Positions 29,049 through 38,461 are shown, numbered from the stretch's first letter. The stretch: 64,000 bases of DNA from Anaeromyxobacter soli (GCF_022808855.1 NZ_JAKZLF010000009.1:1-64000), one strand, 5' to 3'. Translations and numbers: made by a program. The notes: a model not told the origin generated them from the sequence alone.

Positions 29049-29667
29049 GCCCGCGGAGGCGGCGCTGAGCGGGACGCGCGAGATCGAGGCGAGCGAGGAG
29101 AAGCGCGCCCTCCGCGCGGCTCTCGTCGCCGCCCGCCGCGCCCTCCCCGCCGCCGAGCGCCTCGAGAAGTCCCGAGCCATCGCAGCGCGCCTCGACGAGG
29201 TCCCCGTCTTCCGCTCGGCGCGCACGCTCGCCGTGTACTCCGCGCTGGGCGGCGAGGTCGACACGGCCGTCATCGCCGCCCGCGCGCTCGCCCGCGGCGC
29301 CTTGCTCGTCTTCCCTCGCGTCGTGCCCGGCGACCGCCGCCTCGCCTTCGGGCGCTGCGCTCCGGACGCGCTCGCGTGCGGGCCCCTCGGCGCGCTGGAG
29401 CCGCCCGCGGACGCGCCGGAGGTCCCGCGCGACGCGGTGGACGCGGTCCTGCTGCCCGGGGTCGCGTTCTCGGCGGACGGTCACCGGCTCGGCCGAGGCG
29501 GCGGCTACTACGACGCCACCCTCGAGGCGATGCCGCGCGCGGCGCGCATCGGCCTCGGCTTCGAGCTCCAGGTCGTGCCCGCGCTGCCGTTCGAGGCGCA
29601 CGACGCGCGCCTCGACGCGCTCGTCACCGAGGCGCGCACGCTCCTGTTCCGCCGAGAATCCCGTTGA
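29047..29667 (+). CDS. 5-formyltetrahydrofolate cyclo-ligase
   Basis: 206 residues (200 from the alternative start). Cytosolic enzyme that converts 5-formyl-THF to 5,10-methenyl-THF with ATP. Family blocks are KRALRAALVAARRALP, the Arg/Lys-rich N-terminus, DAVLLPGVAFSADGHRLGRGGGYYD and LPFEAHDARLD. The start is unclear: TTG 29047 overlaps the T run of the 6S terminator, while a perfect GGAGG (29055-29059) sits 5 nt before CTG 29065. No ATG or GTG is available. Linked to 6S RNA as in many bacteria. Confidence 0.88.
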   Translation: MPAEAALSGTREIEASEEKRALRAALVAARRALPAAERLEKSRAIAARLDEVPVFRSARTLAVYSALGGEVDTAVIAARALARGALLVFPRVVPGDRRLAFGRCAPDALACGPLGALEPPADAPEVPRDAVDAVLLPGVAFSADGHRLGRGGGYYDATLEAMPRAARIGLGFELQVVPALPFEAHDARLDALVTEARTLLFRRESR

Positions 29668-29702
29668 CGCGGGCCCCTCCCGCTTGCGACACCTCGAAGA
29701 CC

Positions 29703-30497
29703 TTGAAGGTCCTCTTCCTCGGAGACGTCTTCGGAAAGCCCGGCCGCCAGGCCGTGCAGCGGCTCGTCCCACGCCTCATCGCGCGGGAGGGGATCGACCT
29801 CGTCATCGCGAACGCGGAGAACTCGGCGTCGGGCATCGGGGTCACGCCCGACACCGCCGAGGAGCTCCTCGCCGCCGAGGTGGATCTCCTCACGAGCGGC
29901 AATCACATCTGGTCCAAGCGCGAGATCGTGCCGTACCTCGAGCGCCCGGACGCCCGCCTGCTCCGCCCCGCGAACTACCCGCCGGGCACGCCGGGCCGGG
30001 GCCGCGGCGTCGCGCGCACGCCCGACGGCCGCCGGCTGGGCGTCGTGAACCTCGAGGGCCGCGTGTTCATGCGGTCGCTCGAGGATCCGTTCCGGGTCGC
30101 CGAGGAGCAGATCGCCGCGCTGCGGGCCGAGGGCGTGAAGGCGATCCTCGTCGACATGCACTGCGAGGCAACGAGCGAGAAGAACGCGATGGGCCACTTC
30201 CTCGACGGCAGGGTGTCGGCGGTGCTCGGCACGCACACGCACGTGCAGACCGCCGACGCGCGCGTCCTCGCCGGCGGCACCGCCTTCGTCACGGACGTCG
30301 GCATGTGCGGGCCGTGGGACTCGGTCATCGGCGTGAAGAAGGAGCTCGTGGTCGAGCGCTTCCTCACGGCGCGCCCCGTGCCGTTCGAGCCCGCGAAGCG
30401 CGAGGTTTGGCTCCAGGGCGCCATCGTGGACATCGACGAAGAGACCGGCCGCGCGCGCGCGATCGCGCGCGTGCAGGAGAGGCTCGAGGAGACCTAG
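29703..30497 (+). CDS. YmdB/TIGR00282-type metallophosphoesterase
   Basis: 264 residues with a TTG start (L-K-V-L-F-L-G-D in frame). The di-metal site blocks are GDVFGKPGRQAVQ, ANAENSASGIGVT, TSGNHIWSKREIV, DMHCEATSEKNAMG and GTHTHVQTADARV. Family members act on cyclic nucleotides or RNA-linked phosphates in the cytosol and influence biofilm in Bacillus. The substrate here is unknown. It lies between 5-FCL (35 nt upstream) and tyrS (3 nt downstream), likely one operon. Confidence 0.9.
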   Translation: MKVLFLGDVFGKPGRQAVQRLVPRLIAREGIDLVIANAENSASGIGVTPDTAEELLAAEVDLLTSGNHIWSKREIVPYLERPDARLLRPANYPPGTPGRGRGVARTPDGRRLGVVNLEGRVFMRSLEDPFRVAEEQIAALRAEGVKAILVDMHCEATSEKNAMGHFLDGRVSAVLGTHTHVQTADARVLAGGTAFVTDVGMCGPWDSVIGVKKELVVERFLTARPVPFEPAKREVWLQGAIVDIDEETGRARAIARVQERLEET

Positions 30498-30500
30498 GCG

Positions 30501-31751
30501 ATGGACCCGAAAGCGAAGCTCAGGAGCGCGACGCCGGACGAGCAGTTCCAGGAGGTCACCCGGGCGTCGGTGGACCTGCACCTCGAGAAGGACCTCCGCG
30601 CGCGGCTCCAGAAGGCCTACGACACCGGCGTGCCGCTGCGGGTGAAGGCGGGGTTCGACCCGACCGCGCCCGACCTGCACCTCGGCCACACGGTGCTCCT
30701 CTCCCGGATGCGCCGCTTCCAGCAGTTCGGCCACACGGTCATCTTCCTCATCGGCGACTTCACCGGGCTCATCGGCGATCCGACCGGCCGCAACAGCACG
30801 CGGCCGCCGCTCACGCCCGAGCAGCTCGCGGAGAACGCCGAGACCTACAAGAAGCAGGTCTTCCGGATCCTCGATCCCGCCGTGACCGAGGTCCGCTACA
30901 ACTCCGAGTGGCTCGGCAAGATGGGCTTCGCCGACGTCATCCGCCTCGCGTCGCGCTACACCGTCGCGCGCATGCTCGAGCGCGACGACTTCAAGAAGCG
31001 CTACACGGGCAACGTCCCCATCAGCGTGCACGAGTTCCTCTACCCCCTCGCGCAGGCGTACGACTCGGTCGCGCTCGCGGCGGACGTCGAGCTCGGCTCG
31101 TCCGACCAGCTCTTCAACCTGCTCGTCGGCCGCGCCATCATGCCGGACTACAAGCTCGCGCCGCAGGTGGTGCTCACCGGCCCGATCCTCGAGGGGCTCG
31201 ACGCGAAGCTCGACGCGGACTCCGGCCGCATCGTCGGCAGCAAGATGTCCAAGTCGCTCGGCAACTACGTGGGAGTGGCCGAAGCGCCGGAGGAGCAGTT
31301 CGGCAAGCTCATGAGCGTCACCGACGACCTCATGTGGCGCTACTACGAGCTCCTCTCCGACCGCTCGAGCAACGAGATCGCGGATCTCCGGGCCGGGCAC
31401 CCGAAGGACGCCAAGATCGCGCTCGCGAAGGAGATCGTCACCCGCTTCCACGACGCGGACGCGGCGCGGCGGGCGGAGGCGCACTTCGCGCAGGTGCACG
31501 CGCGGCGCGAGGTGCCGGACGAGGTCGAGGAGCGAGCGGTGGCGCTCGACGGCCAGCCGAGCCTCCCGCTCGCGCGACTGCTCGCGGACGCGAAGGTGGT
31601 CGCCTCCGGGAGCGAGGCGCGCCGGCTCATCGCCCAGGGCGGCGTGTCGGTGAACGGCGAGCGCGTGTCGGACGACAAGGCCACGCTCGGCGCGGGCGAG
31701 TGGCTCGTGAAGGTGGGCAAGCGCCGCTTCGTCCGGCTGAAGCTCGCCTAG
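30501..31751 (+). CDS. tyrS: tyrosyl-tRNA synthetase
   Basis: 416-residue class I synthetase that charges tRNA-Tyr. It has HLGH in PDLHLGHTVLL, KMSKS in GSKMSKSLGNYVG and a C-terminal S4 RNA-binding domain (about 350-416, LARLLADAKVVASGSEARRL). The KMSKS version with this length corresponds to the TyrZ-like subgroup rather than the KFGKT type of E. coli. Its ATG is 3 nt after the preceding stop, with GAGGAGA as ribosome-binding site. Confidence 0.96.
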   Translation: MDPKAKLRSATPDEQFQEVTRASVDLHLEKDLRARLQKAYDTGVPLRVKAGFDPTAPDLHLGHTVLLSRMRRFQQFGHTVIFLIGDFTGLIGDPTGRNSTRPPLTPEQLAENAETYKKQVFRILDPAVTEVRYNSEWLGKMGFADVIRLASRYTVARMLERDDFKKRYTGNVPISVHEFLYPLAQAYDSVALAADVELGSSDQLFNLLVGRAIMPDYKLAPQVVLTGPILEGLDAKLDADSGRIVGSKMSKSLGNYVGVAEAPEEQFGKLMSVTDDLMWRYYELLSDRSSNEIADLRAGHPKDAKIALAKEIVTRFHDADAARRAEAHFAQVHARREVPDEVEERAVALDGQPSLPLARLLADAKVVASGSEARRLIAQGGVSVNGERVSDDKATLGAGEWLVKVGKRRFVRLKLA

Positions 31752-31756
31752 ACGAC

Positions 31757-31792
31757 AGTTCGTGATTCGCGATCACCTTCGGTGACCGAACT
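31757..31792. terminator. nested inverted repeat between tyrS and rlmE
   Basis: Outer arms AGTTCG/CGAACT (31757-31762, 31787-31792) and inner arms TCACC/GGTGA (31773-31777, 31781-31785) lie in a 40-bp gap between convergent genes. No T tract. Confidence 0.35.
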
Positions 31793-32667
31793 CAACGCGC
31801 GCGGGCCTTCGTCTTCTTCGCGCGGGACTTCGCGGCGGGCGCAGCGGGTCGCTTCGGGCGCGGCTTGGGGCTCGCCTTCTGGCGCGGCTTTCCGGACGGC
31901 TTCGGCTTCGCGGCGGCGCGCGGGGGCGGGGGCCGGGGCGGTGTAGCGGCCGGGGCCGCGGTCGCGGACGCGCTCGGGGTCGCTGTCGAGGTCGGGGCCG
32001 CGGTCGGGGTCGCGGCCGGGGCCGAAGTCGCGGCCGGGGTCGCGGTCTCGACGGTCCTCGCTCCGCCGGAGCGCCGTAGGCCCTTGCCGAGCACGTAGAC
32101 CTCGTAGCTCGACTCGCGCACCGCCTCGGGGCGGATGACGTGAACCTCGTCGAACCGCGCCTGCAGCTCCTTCTTGAGCGCGGGGAACTCGCCGCCCATG
32201 AAGACCTTCGCGACGAACGCGCCGCCGGGCGCGAGCGTCCGCTCCGCGACGGAGAGCGCCATCCGCACGAGCTCGAGCGACCGGGCCTCGTCGGTGATCT
32301 TCACGCCGATGGTCTTCGGCGCCATGTCGCTCGTGACGAGCTGGAACGGGCCGGCGTGGAGGGAGCGGATCGCGTCGAGCGCGCCGGGCGAGAGCAGGTC
32401 CACGATGGCGGTCTTCACCCAGACCTTGCCGAGGCGGCGGATGGGCTCGAGATCCACGCCCACCGCGACGCCGGTCTCGCCCACCTCGTCGGCCAGGATC
32501 TGGAGGAACCCGCCGGGCGCCGCGCCGAGGTCGAGGACCGCCTGGCCCTTCCTCAGGAGGCGGTGGCGCCGGAGGATCTCGTCGATCTTGAAGGCGGAGC
32601 GCGCGCGCAGCCCTTCCTTCTTCGCCTTGCGGTAGTAAAAATCCTTCGGATCGTAGGGCTTGGCCAT
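31792..32667 (-). CDS. rlmE: RlmE/FtsJ-type rRNA 2'-O-methyltransferase with repetitive C-terminal tail
   Basis: 291 residues. The first ~195 form an RrmJ/FtsJ Rossmann methyltransferase: KPYDPKDFYYRKAKKEGLRARSAFK, SAM site LDLGAAPGGFLQ, Asp in SDMAPKTIG, Lys in GAFVAKVFMGG and Glu in RESSYEVYVLGKG. This gives the K-D-K-E tetrad, so it probably methylates U2552 of 23S rRNA. The last ~95 residues are an Ala/Thr/Pro-rich repeat followed by a Lys/Arg/Pro-rich basic end (PRQKASPKPRPKRPAAPAAK). E. coli RlmE is about 209 residues, so the tail is extra and probably disordered, RNA- or ribosome-binding. Single gene, divergent from the next. Confidence 0.92.
   Translation of the reverse strand: MAKPYDPKDFYYRKAKKEGLRARSAFKIDEILRRHRLLRKGQAVLDLGAAPGGFLQILADEVGETGVAVGVDLEPIRRLGKVWVKTAIVDLLSPGALDAIRSLHAGPFQLVTSDMAPKTIGVKITDEARSLELVRMALSVAERTLAPGGAFVAKVFMGGEFPALKKELQARFDEVHVIRPEAVRESSYEVYVLGKGLRRSGGARTVETATPAATSAPAATPTAAPTSTATPSASATAAPAATPPRPPPPRAAAKPKPSGKPRQKASPKPRPKRPAAPAAKSRAKKTKARAR
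31926..32055. repeat. degenerate hexanucleotide/12-mer repeat tract inside rlmE
   Basis: On the plus strand, variants of GGGGCCGCGGTC, GGGGTCGCGGCC and GGGGCCGAAGTC follow in tandem, without losing frame. They encode the Ala-Thr-Pro-Ala repeat of the RlmE tail. Such tracts can change length by slippage. Confidence 0.7.
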
Positions 32668-32735
32668 GTGCTCGATTTGCCGCCCCGGGGCGGCGGCGGG
32701 TATCCTGCGCGCTCTCGCAGAGCAGTCAAGCCGAC

Positions 32736-33116
32736 ATGTCCCGGACCAAGACCGCCCTGCTCTGCGCCGTCGCCCTCACCGGGCTCGCCGCCACCGTCCG
32801 CTCCTCCCTCCGCGTGCGGGGCCTCGAGACGGAGCTCCAGTCCGCGCGCGTCGCCGGGCAGGCAGAGGGCGCCTCCTTCGTCGAGACGCTGCGGGGGGAG
32901 CACGCCGAGCGCCAGCGGCTCGCCTTCGACCGCCGCCGCGACCTCGCCCTGGCGCTCGCCGCGGCCCGCCGCGACCGCCTCCTCGGAGCCCTCGCGATCG
33001 CAGGCGCCGCGCTCGTCCTGGGCGCCGGGCGCGTGCTCTCGGGGCTCGCCGCGGAGGTCGAGGAGGACCGCCGGCACGTCCGGGCGAACGCGGAACGGGG
33101 ACCGAATCGGTCCTGA
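32736..33116 (+). CDS. small membrane protein, unknown
   Basis: 126 residues. The N-terminal hydrophobic segment (about 6-22) and a second one (about 82-102, LLGALAIAGAALVLGAGRVL) flank a charged Arg/Glu-rich helix of about 55 residues that could be a coiled coil. The layout resembles small envelope or dimerising membrane proteins. No family recognised. It is divergent from rlmE, with TATCCT (32701-32706) upstream as a possible -10. Confidence 0.65.
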   Translation: MSRTKTALLCAVALTGLAATVRSSLRVRGLETELQSARVAGQAEGASFVETLRGEHAERQRLAFDRRRDLALALAAARRDRLLGALAIAGAALVLGAGRVLSGLAAEVEEDRRHVRANAERGPNRS

Positions 33117-33177
33117 CCGATGGCAAATGTCGATTGGAAAGGTCTGGATTTTCCCCAGGAAATTCGCGGGCCCACGC

Positions 33178-33931
<754 letters not shown>

Positions 33932-34022
33932 CCCGGCCTGGTCGGCCCGGAGTCCCGCACGCCCTGCTCGCCTCGCTGCGTGCGGGGCGTCGTCGTCCCG
34001 GGGGAATCCCCGAGGAGGCCCG

Positions 34023-35675
34023 ATGGAGACGCTCACCGGTGGTCGGCTCGTCGCCCGCATGCTGCGCAAGGAGGGCGTCTCGACCGCCTTCACGCTCTCG
34101 GGCCTGCACGTCGCGCCCATCTACGCGGGCTGCGTGGACGAGGGCATCCGGCTCGTGGACACCCGCCACGAGCAGGCCGCCGCGCACGCCGCCGACGCCT
34201 GGGCGCGGCTCACGCGCGGCGTGGGCGTGGCCATCGTCACCGCCGGCCCGGGCGTCACCGACGCGGTCACCGGCGTCGCGAACGCCTGGGCGGCGAACGT
34301 GCCGCTCGTGCTCCTCGGCGGCGCCGCGCCGACGTTCAACCAGGGGCGCGGCTCGCTGCAGGAGATGCCGCAGGTCCAGCTCTTCGCCGGCATCACCAAG
34401 TGGGCGGACCGCGTCCCCTCCGCGGACCTCGTGCCGAGCTTCCTCGCGAAGGCGTTCCGCGTGGCGCGCGCCGGCCGGCCGGGCCCGGTGTTCCTGGAGC
34501 TCCCCTGGGACGTGCTCTCGAACGGCGCCGACGAGGCGCTCGCCGAGGCGCAGACCCTGTACCGTACCGACGCGCGCATGCCCGGCGATCCGCGGAAGCT
34601 CGACGCCGCGCTGGCGCTCCTCGCCCGCGCCGAGCGGCCGGTGCTGCTCGGCGGGTCGTCGGTCTGGTGGGACGACGGCGTGGACGCGCTCGCGCGGCTC
34701 GCCACGCGGAGCGGGATCCCGGTCTACCTGAACGGCATGGGCCGCGGCTGCCTCCCGCCGGACCACCCGTCGGCGTTCCAGCTCTCTCGCAAGGAGGCGC
34801 TCGCGCAGGCGGACGTGGTCGTCGTGGTGGGCACGCCGCTCGACTTCCGCCTCGGCTACGGCACCGAGCCCACCTTCGCGCCCGGCGCGCGCGTCGTGCA
34901 GGTGGACGTCGAGGGCGGGGAGATCGGCCGGAACCGGCCGGTGGAGGTGGGGATCGTCGGCGACGCGCGGAGCGTGCTCGAGGCGCTCGAGGCGGGCGTG
35001 AAGCTCACGCCGGCGGCGGCGGAGTGGCGGGCGTTCCTGCGCGAGAAGGAGACGGCCCGCGCGGAGAAGCAGCGCGCGTTCGAGGAGAGCGACCAGCGGC
35101 CCATCCATCATTTCCGCCTGGCGAAGGCGCTCGACCGGGTGGCCTCGCGCGCGGGCGACGTGACGTTCGTGGGCGACGGGGGGAACGTGGTGGCGGTCGC
35201 GGCCAAGGTGCTGAAGGTTCGCAAGCCCGGGCGCTGGCTCGACCCGGGCCCGCTCGGCTGCCTCGGCGTCGGCGCGCCGTTCGCGATCGCCGCGAAGCTG
35301 CTCGCGCCCGAGCGGCCGGTGTGCGTCGTCCAGGGCGACGGCGCGTTCGGCCTGAACGGCTTCGACTTCGAGACCGCGGTGAGGTTCGGGCTGCCGATGG
35401 TGGTGGTCGTCGGGAACGACGCCGCCTGGGGGCAGATCCTCGTCCCGCAGCGCGGCCTCTATGGCGACGACCACGCGGTCGCGACGAAGCTCGCGCCCAC
35501 CCGATACGATCGAGTCGTCGAGGCGTTCGGCGGCAAGGGCGAGCACGTCGAGGACCCGGCCGACCTCGAGCCCGCCCTCGAGCGCGCGTTCGCGTCGGGG
35601 ACGGTCTACTGCGTGGACGTGGCGATCGACCCGGAGGCGGCGGCGGCGAGCGGGGCGGCGGGGTACGCGATCTGA
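34023..35675 (+). CDS. thiamine diphosphate enzyme, acetolactate synthase/2-hydroxyacyl-CoA lyase family
   Basis: 550 residues with the usual three ThDP-enzyme domains: Pyr (about 1-170, Glu in DTRHEQAAAHAADAWARL), central Rossmann-like domain (about 190-330), and PP domain (about 370-540, GDGAFGLNGFDFETAVRFGLPMVVVVGN binding Mg-ThDP). AAPTFNQGRGSLQEM resembles 2-hydroxyacyl-CoA lyase and oxalyl-CoA decarboxylase more than true IlvB. No small regulatory subunit (ilvN) lies nearby. The exact reaction is unresolved. It is followed by an isochorismatase-like hydrolase 67 nt on. Confidence 0.85.
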   Translation: METLTGGRLVARMLRKEGVSTAFTLSGLHVAPIYAGCVDEGIRLVDTRHEQAAAHAADAWARLTRGVGVAIVTAGPGVTDAVTGVANAWAANVPLVLLGGAAPTFNQGRGSLQEMPQVQLFAGITKWADRVPSADLVPSFLAKAFRVARAGRPGPVFLELPWDVLSNGADEALAEAQTLYRTDARMPGDPRKLDAALALLARAERPVLLGGSSVWWDDGVDALARLATRSGIPVYLNGMGRGCLPPDHPSAFQLSRKEALAQADVVVVVGTPLDFRLGYGTEPTFAPGARVVQVDVEGGEIGRNRPVEVGIVGDARSVLEALEAGVKLTPAAAEWRAFLREKETARAEKQRAFEESDQRPIHHFRLAKALDRVASRAGDVTFVGDGGNVVAVAAKVLKVRKPGRWLDPGPLGCLGVGAPFAIAAKLLAPERPVCVVQGDGAFGLNGFDFETAVRFGLPMVVVVGNDAAWGQILVPQRGLYGDDHAVATKLAPTRYDRVVEAFGGKGEHVEDPADLEPALERAFASGTVYCVDVAIDPEAAAASGAAGYAI

Positions 35676-35742
35676 GCGACCGATCAGGATCGCGAAAAGG
35701 CGGGGCGGGGGCGCAGCCCCCGTTCGAACTGGAGGTGACGCG

Positions 35743-36300
35743 ATGGGACGCAAGGTGAAGCTGGATCGCACCACGGCGGCGGTGCTGGTGGTGGACGTGC
35801 AGGAGCGGCTCACGCCGGCGATGCCGGAGGAGACGCTCGAGCGGCTCGTGAAGTACGCGCGCGCCACGATCGGCGCCGCGAAGGAGCTCGGGCTGCCGAT
35901 CCTCGCGACCGAGCAGTATCCGAAGGGGCTCGGCCGGACGATCCCGGAGCTCCGCGAGCTCCTCCCTTCCCCGCCCCTCGAGAAGACCCGCTTCTCCTGC
36001 GGCGCCGACCCCGGCTTCGCCGCGGCGCTCGAGCAGACCGGGCGGCGGCAGGTCATCGTCGTCGGGATGGAGACGCACGTCTGCGTGTTCCAGACGACGC
36101 GCGATCTCGTGGCGATGGGCTACGAGGTCCACGTCTGCGCGGACGCGGTGTCGAGCCGGACCGAGGAGCACCGCCGCGTGGGCCTCGAGCTCTGCCGCGA
36201 GGTCGGCGCGATCGTGACCACCGCGGAGACCGCTATCTTCGACCTCCTGCACGAGGCCGCGACCCCCGAGTTCCGGAAGGTGGCGCCGCTCGTGAAGTAG
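35743..36300 (+). CDS. isochorismatase-like cysteine hydrolase
   Basis: 185 residues. The catalytic triad blocks are Asp in LVVDVQERLTPAM, Lys in EKTRFSCG and Cys in GMETHVCVFQTTRDL. The family includes nicotinamidase, isochorismatase and maleamate-type amidases; the GMETHVCV box and the size suggest the YcaC-like/generic hydrolase group. GGAGGTGA 4 nt before the ATG is a strong ribosome-binding site and decides the start. The substrate is unknown. Confidence 0.88.
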   Translation: MGRKVKLDRTTAAVLVVDVQERLTPAMPEETLERLVKYARATIGAAKELGLPILATEQYPKGLGRTIPELRELLPSPPLEKTRFSCGADPGFAAALEQTGRRQVIVVGMETHVCVFQTTRDLVAMGYEVHVCADAVSSRTEEHRRVGLELCREVGAIVTTAETAIFDLLHEAATPEFRKVAPLVK

Positions 36301-36317
36301 CGGCGGCGGACGACCTG

Positions 36318-36414
36318 CCCGCTCGCGCCGAGCCTGTCGGCGGGCGAGCGGGAGGAAGTCGGCGGGAGCCGGTCGTCCCTGGGCTCCTGCCTGCCGGGGC
36401 GCGGCAGGCGGAGC
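36318..36414. terminator. two hairpins between convergent genes
   Basis: First stem 36318-36326/36344-36352 (CCCGCTCGC with GCGAGCGGG). Second stem 36383-36395/36403-36414 (GCTCCTGCCTGCC with GGCAGGCGGAGC, one bulge). They fill the 126-bp gap between the hydrolase and the HATPase gene and suit a bidirectional terminator. Confidence 0.5.
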
Positions 36415-36426
36415 GGTTCCGACCGC

Positions 36427-37023
36427 CTACTCGAGCTCGAGGGCGTCTTCCTCGGCGCGCACCGCGCGCGCGGAGGAGCGCGGCAGGGTCGCGACGTAGC
36501 AGGTGCCGGCGCGGGTGCGGACGCGCGCGAGCCGTCCGCGGTGCTGCAGCACGATCTTCCGTGCGACGACGAGGCGGAGCGTGCCGACGGTGTCGTCGGC
36601 CCCGTCGGGGCGGACGCCTTCCTCGAAGTAGGTGACGAAGCGGTCGCCGCGCGCGAGCGGGCGCGGGAACTGGACGCGGAAGACCACCTCGTCCTCGTAC
36701 TCCCGCCAGCGCAGCGACACCGGTCCGGCGCCGGCGGAGCGCTTGATGGCGTCCTCGAGGAGGATCGTGATCGCGTACGCGACGCGTCTCGCGTCCCATT
36801 CGCCGGAACCTTCGCGATCCGGATCCGGCGCGTACTCGACGTCGTCCGCCAGCGCCCGGACCTCCGCCAGCGCGGCGGGGCAGAGCTCGGCCAGGCTGGT
36901 GTGCGTCCACTCGAGCGGGAACTCTCCCTCCACGCCCGGCGTCCGGGCGGCAGGGCGCTCGATCGGCTCCCGGGGAGTCTCCCTGGAAGGCATCTGATCC
37001 ATGTGGTTCGTCTCGATCGACAC
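36427..37023 (-). CDS. orphan HATPase-domain protein
   Basis: 198 residues from GTG 37023, chosen because GAGGAAAA lies 5 nt before it. The C-terminal ~120 residues follow the GHKL ATPase pattern: an N-box-like LLEDAIKRSAGAG and a G2-like GTLRLVVARKIVLQHRGRL...GTCYVATLP. The N box lacks the key Asn and the DxGxG box is replaced by a charged loop, so ATP binding is doubtful. No HisKA domain. It may act as an anti-sigma or scaffold protein like other stand-alone GHKL proteins. Function unknown. Confidence 0.7.
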   Translation of the reverse strand: MSIETNHMDQMPSRETPREPIERPAARTPGVEGEFPLEWTHTSLAELCPAALAEVRALADDVEYAPDPDREGSGEWDARRVAYAITILLEDAIKRSAGAGPVSLRWREYEDEVVFRVQFPRPLARGDRFVTYFEEGVRPDGADDTVGTLRLVVARKIVLQHRGRLARVRTRAGTCYVATLPRSSARAVRAEEDALELE

Positions 37024-37511
37024 GTTTTCCTCGCTGCGCCGTTGGGCGTGAATCGCCGAGGTGCTGGCGTGTATGGAACGGGCGCCGGATGTCCGGAAAT
37101 TCCTGCGCCCCTTCTCGCCTCGTCGGCCCTCGGCGGCCGAGGAGCCGAGCGATCGCTCGTGCTCGGCGCCCGGGCATCTCGCGAAATGCGAGGGCTGCGA
37201 GAGCGCGCGGAGCTCGAGCGCGAGTGGAAAGTCTGCCCATCGTGCGGTCAGCAGGCGCGCCTCACGCCCTCCGTCGAGCGCGCCGCGCGGTGGAACGCTC
37301 GGCGGCGGACCGCTTCGCGGCGCGACCCGCTGCCGGCCTTCCCCGCCCGGACGCGCGCCGGCCAGATTCACGGTGCGTGCTGGACGTCCACGCCCGCGCC
37401 CCTTGCGCGACGCGCCCGCTCCTCGGCGATGCCCCGCGGTCGGGGCCCGCCCCGAGGGAACTCGGCGCCATCCTCGATCCCGGGGCAGGATTCGCGGCCG
37501 GAGAGACCCCC
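37024..37511. other. 488-bp gap between divergent genes
   Basis: Lies between the HATPase gene (left) and the flavin reductase (right). An open frame of 155 codons across it has composition typical of a GC-rich shadow and no recognisable motif. It probably holds both promoters, but none stands out. Confidence 0.4.
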
Positions 37512-38006
37512 ATGCCCACGCGCGCTGAGAAGATGCCTTTCGAGGAGGTCCTGAAGCGGTTCCCCTTGCCGGTGAGCGTCGTCACCGTCGGCCGGGGAGG
37601 CGCGGAGAACGCGCTCAGCGTGTCGTGGGCGTGCCCCGTCTCGTTCGACCCGCCGCACGTCCTCATCGCGGTGGACCGGCAGCACTACTCGATCGACTTC
37701 CTCGTCTCGACGAAGAACTTCGCCGTGAACATCCTCAAGGCCGACCAGCGGCGGATGGCCGGCCACTTCGCGCGGCAGAGCTTCACGGGCGAGGACAAGC
37801 TCGACGCGGTGCGCACGCACGAGGGCGTCACCGGAGCGGCGCTCTTCGACGACGCGCTCGCCTGGCTCGACTGCGAGCTCGTGCGGACGCTCGAGGTGGG
37901 CGATCACCTGCTCTGCATCGGCCGCGTCGTGGACGCGCGCGTGCTCGCCGAAGGCCCCGCCCTCCTCACCACCGATGGCGTGCAGTACGGGAAGGCGCGC
38001 CCCTGA
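37512..38006 (+). CDS. flavin reductase family protein
   Basis: 164 residues with the split-barrel FMN-binding fold. Blocks include FPLPVSVVTVG, NALSVSWACPVSFDPPHVLIAVD, NFAVNIL and GDHLLCIGRVVDARV. Such proteins bind FMN and either reduce flavin with NAD(P)H or serve as small flavin redox proteins. Short linker M-P-T-R-A-E-K before the domain; M at 37533 is a possible later start. It is monocistronic, followed by the tRNA-Pro promoter. Confidence 0.87.
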   Translation: MPTRAEKMPFEEVLKRFPLPVSVVTVGRGGAENALSVSWACPVSFDPPHVLIAVDRQHYSIDFLVSTKNFAVNILKADQRRMAGHFARQSFTGEDKLDAVRTHEGVTGAALFDDALAWLDCELVRTLEVGDHLLCIGRVVDARVLAEGPALLTTDGVQYGKARP

Positions 38007-38175
38007 GCCGCGCAGCCGGCGGCCCGGCTTGGTCCTCGCCGCAGCGCTCGGCGCGGGCGCGCGGAAGGCCTGGTTCCCCGCGGGCGCGGGCATCCCGGAC
38101 CCGGACAGCGCCCCGCCTTCGTCGGCCGGGATTCGGGGCGGAGCGGCCGACCCGCCGAACGGCACCGTTCCCCCG

Positions 38176-38204
38176 TTGACCGTCTCGGGTCGCGGTGCTA
38201 CGTA
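38176..38204 (+). promoter_or_regulatory. promoter of tRNA-Pro
   Basis: TTGACC (38176-38181), 17-nt spacer, TACGTA (38199-38204). Very like the 6S RNA upstream promoter (TTGACA-17-TACGAT). Start near 38211, 12 nt before the mature tRNA. Confidence 0.65.
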
Positions 38205-38222
38205 TCCGCTCCCCGCAGTTCC

Positions 38223-38296
<74 letters not shown>

Positions 38297-38300
38297 CTTA

Positions 38301-38344
38301 GAAGCCCCCGGATGCACTCGCGAAAGCGGCGCTCCGGGGGCTTC
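38301..38344 (+). terminator. intrinsic terminator of tRNA-Pro
   Basis: A 12-bp perfect stem, 38301-38312 with 38333-38344 (GAAGCCCCCGGA/TCCGGGGGCTTC), 20-nt loop, then GTCTTA. Confidence 0.75.
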
Positions 38345-38461
38345 GTCTTACGGCTTGGTGCGCGCTGACAGCAAGGGAGCAGCAACCGGACCTAAAAGCC
38401 GCTGTCCGGCGTTCTCCGGGCACCACCTCCGCCAGTACGAGCACCGGCCTCTCCGAGTTGG

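Noticed and set aside
31926-32055. The repeat tract in rlmE as a CRISPR array.
   Set aside because: The units are 6-12 nt, in frame and without unique spacers.
37061-37528. A 155-codon plus-strand frame in the gap before the flavin reductase.
   Set aside because: Low-complexity Arg/Pro/Ser/Ala composition, no motif, and it runs over the flavin reductase start.
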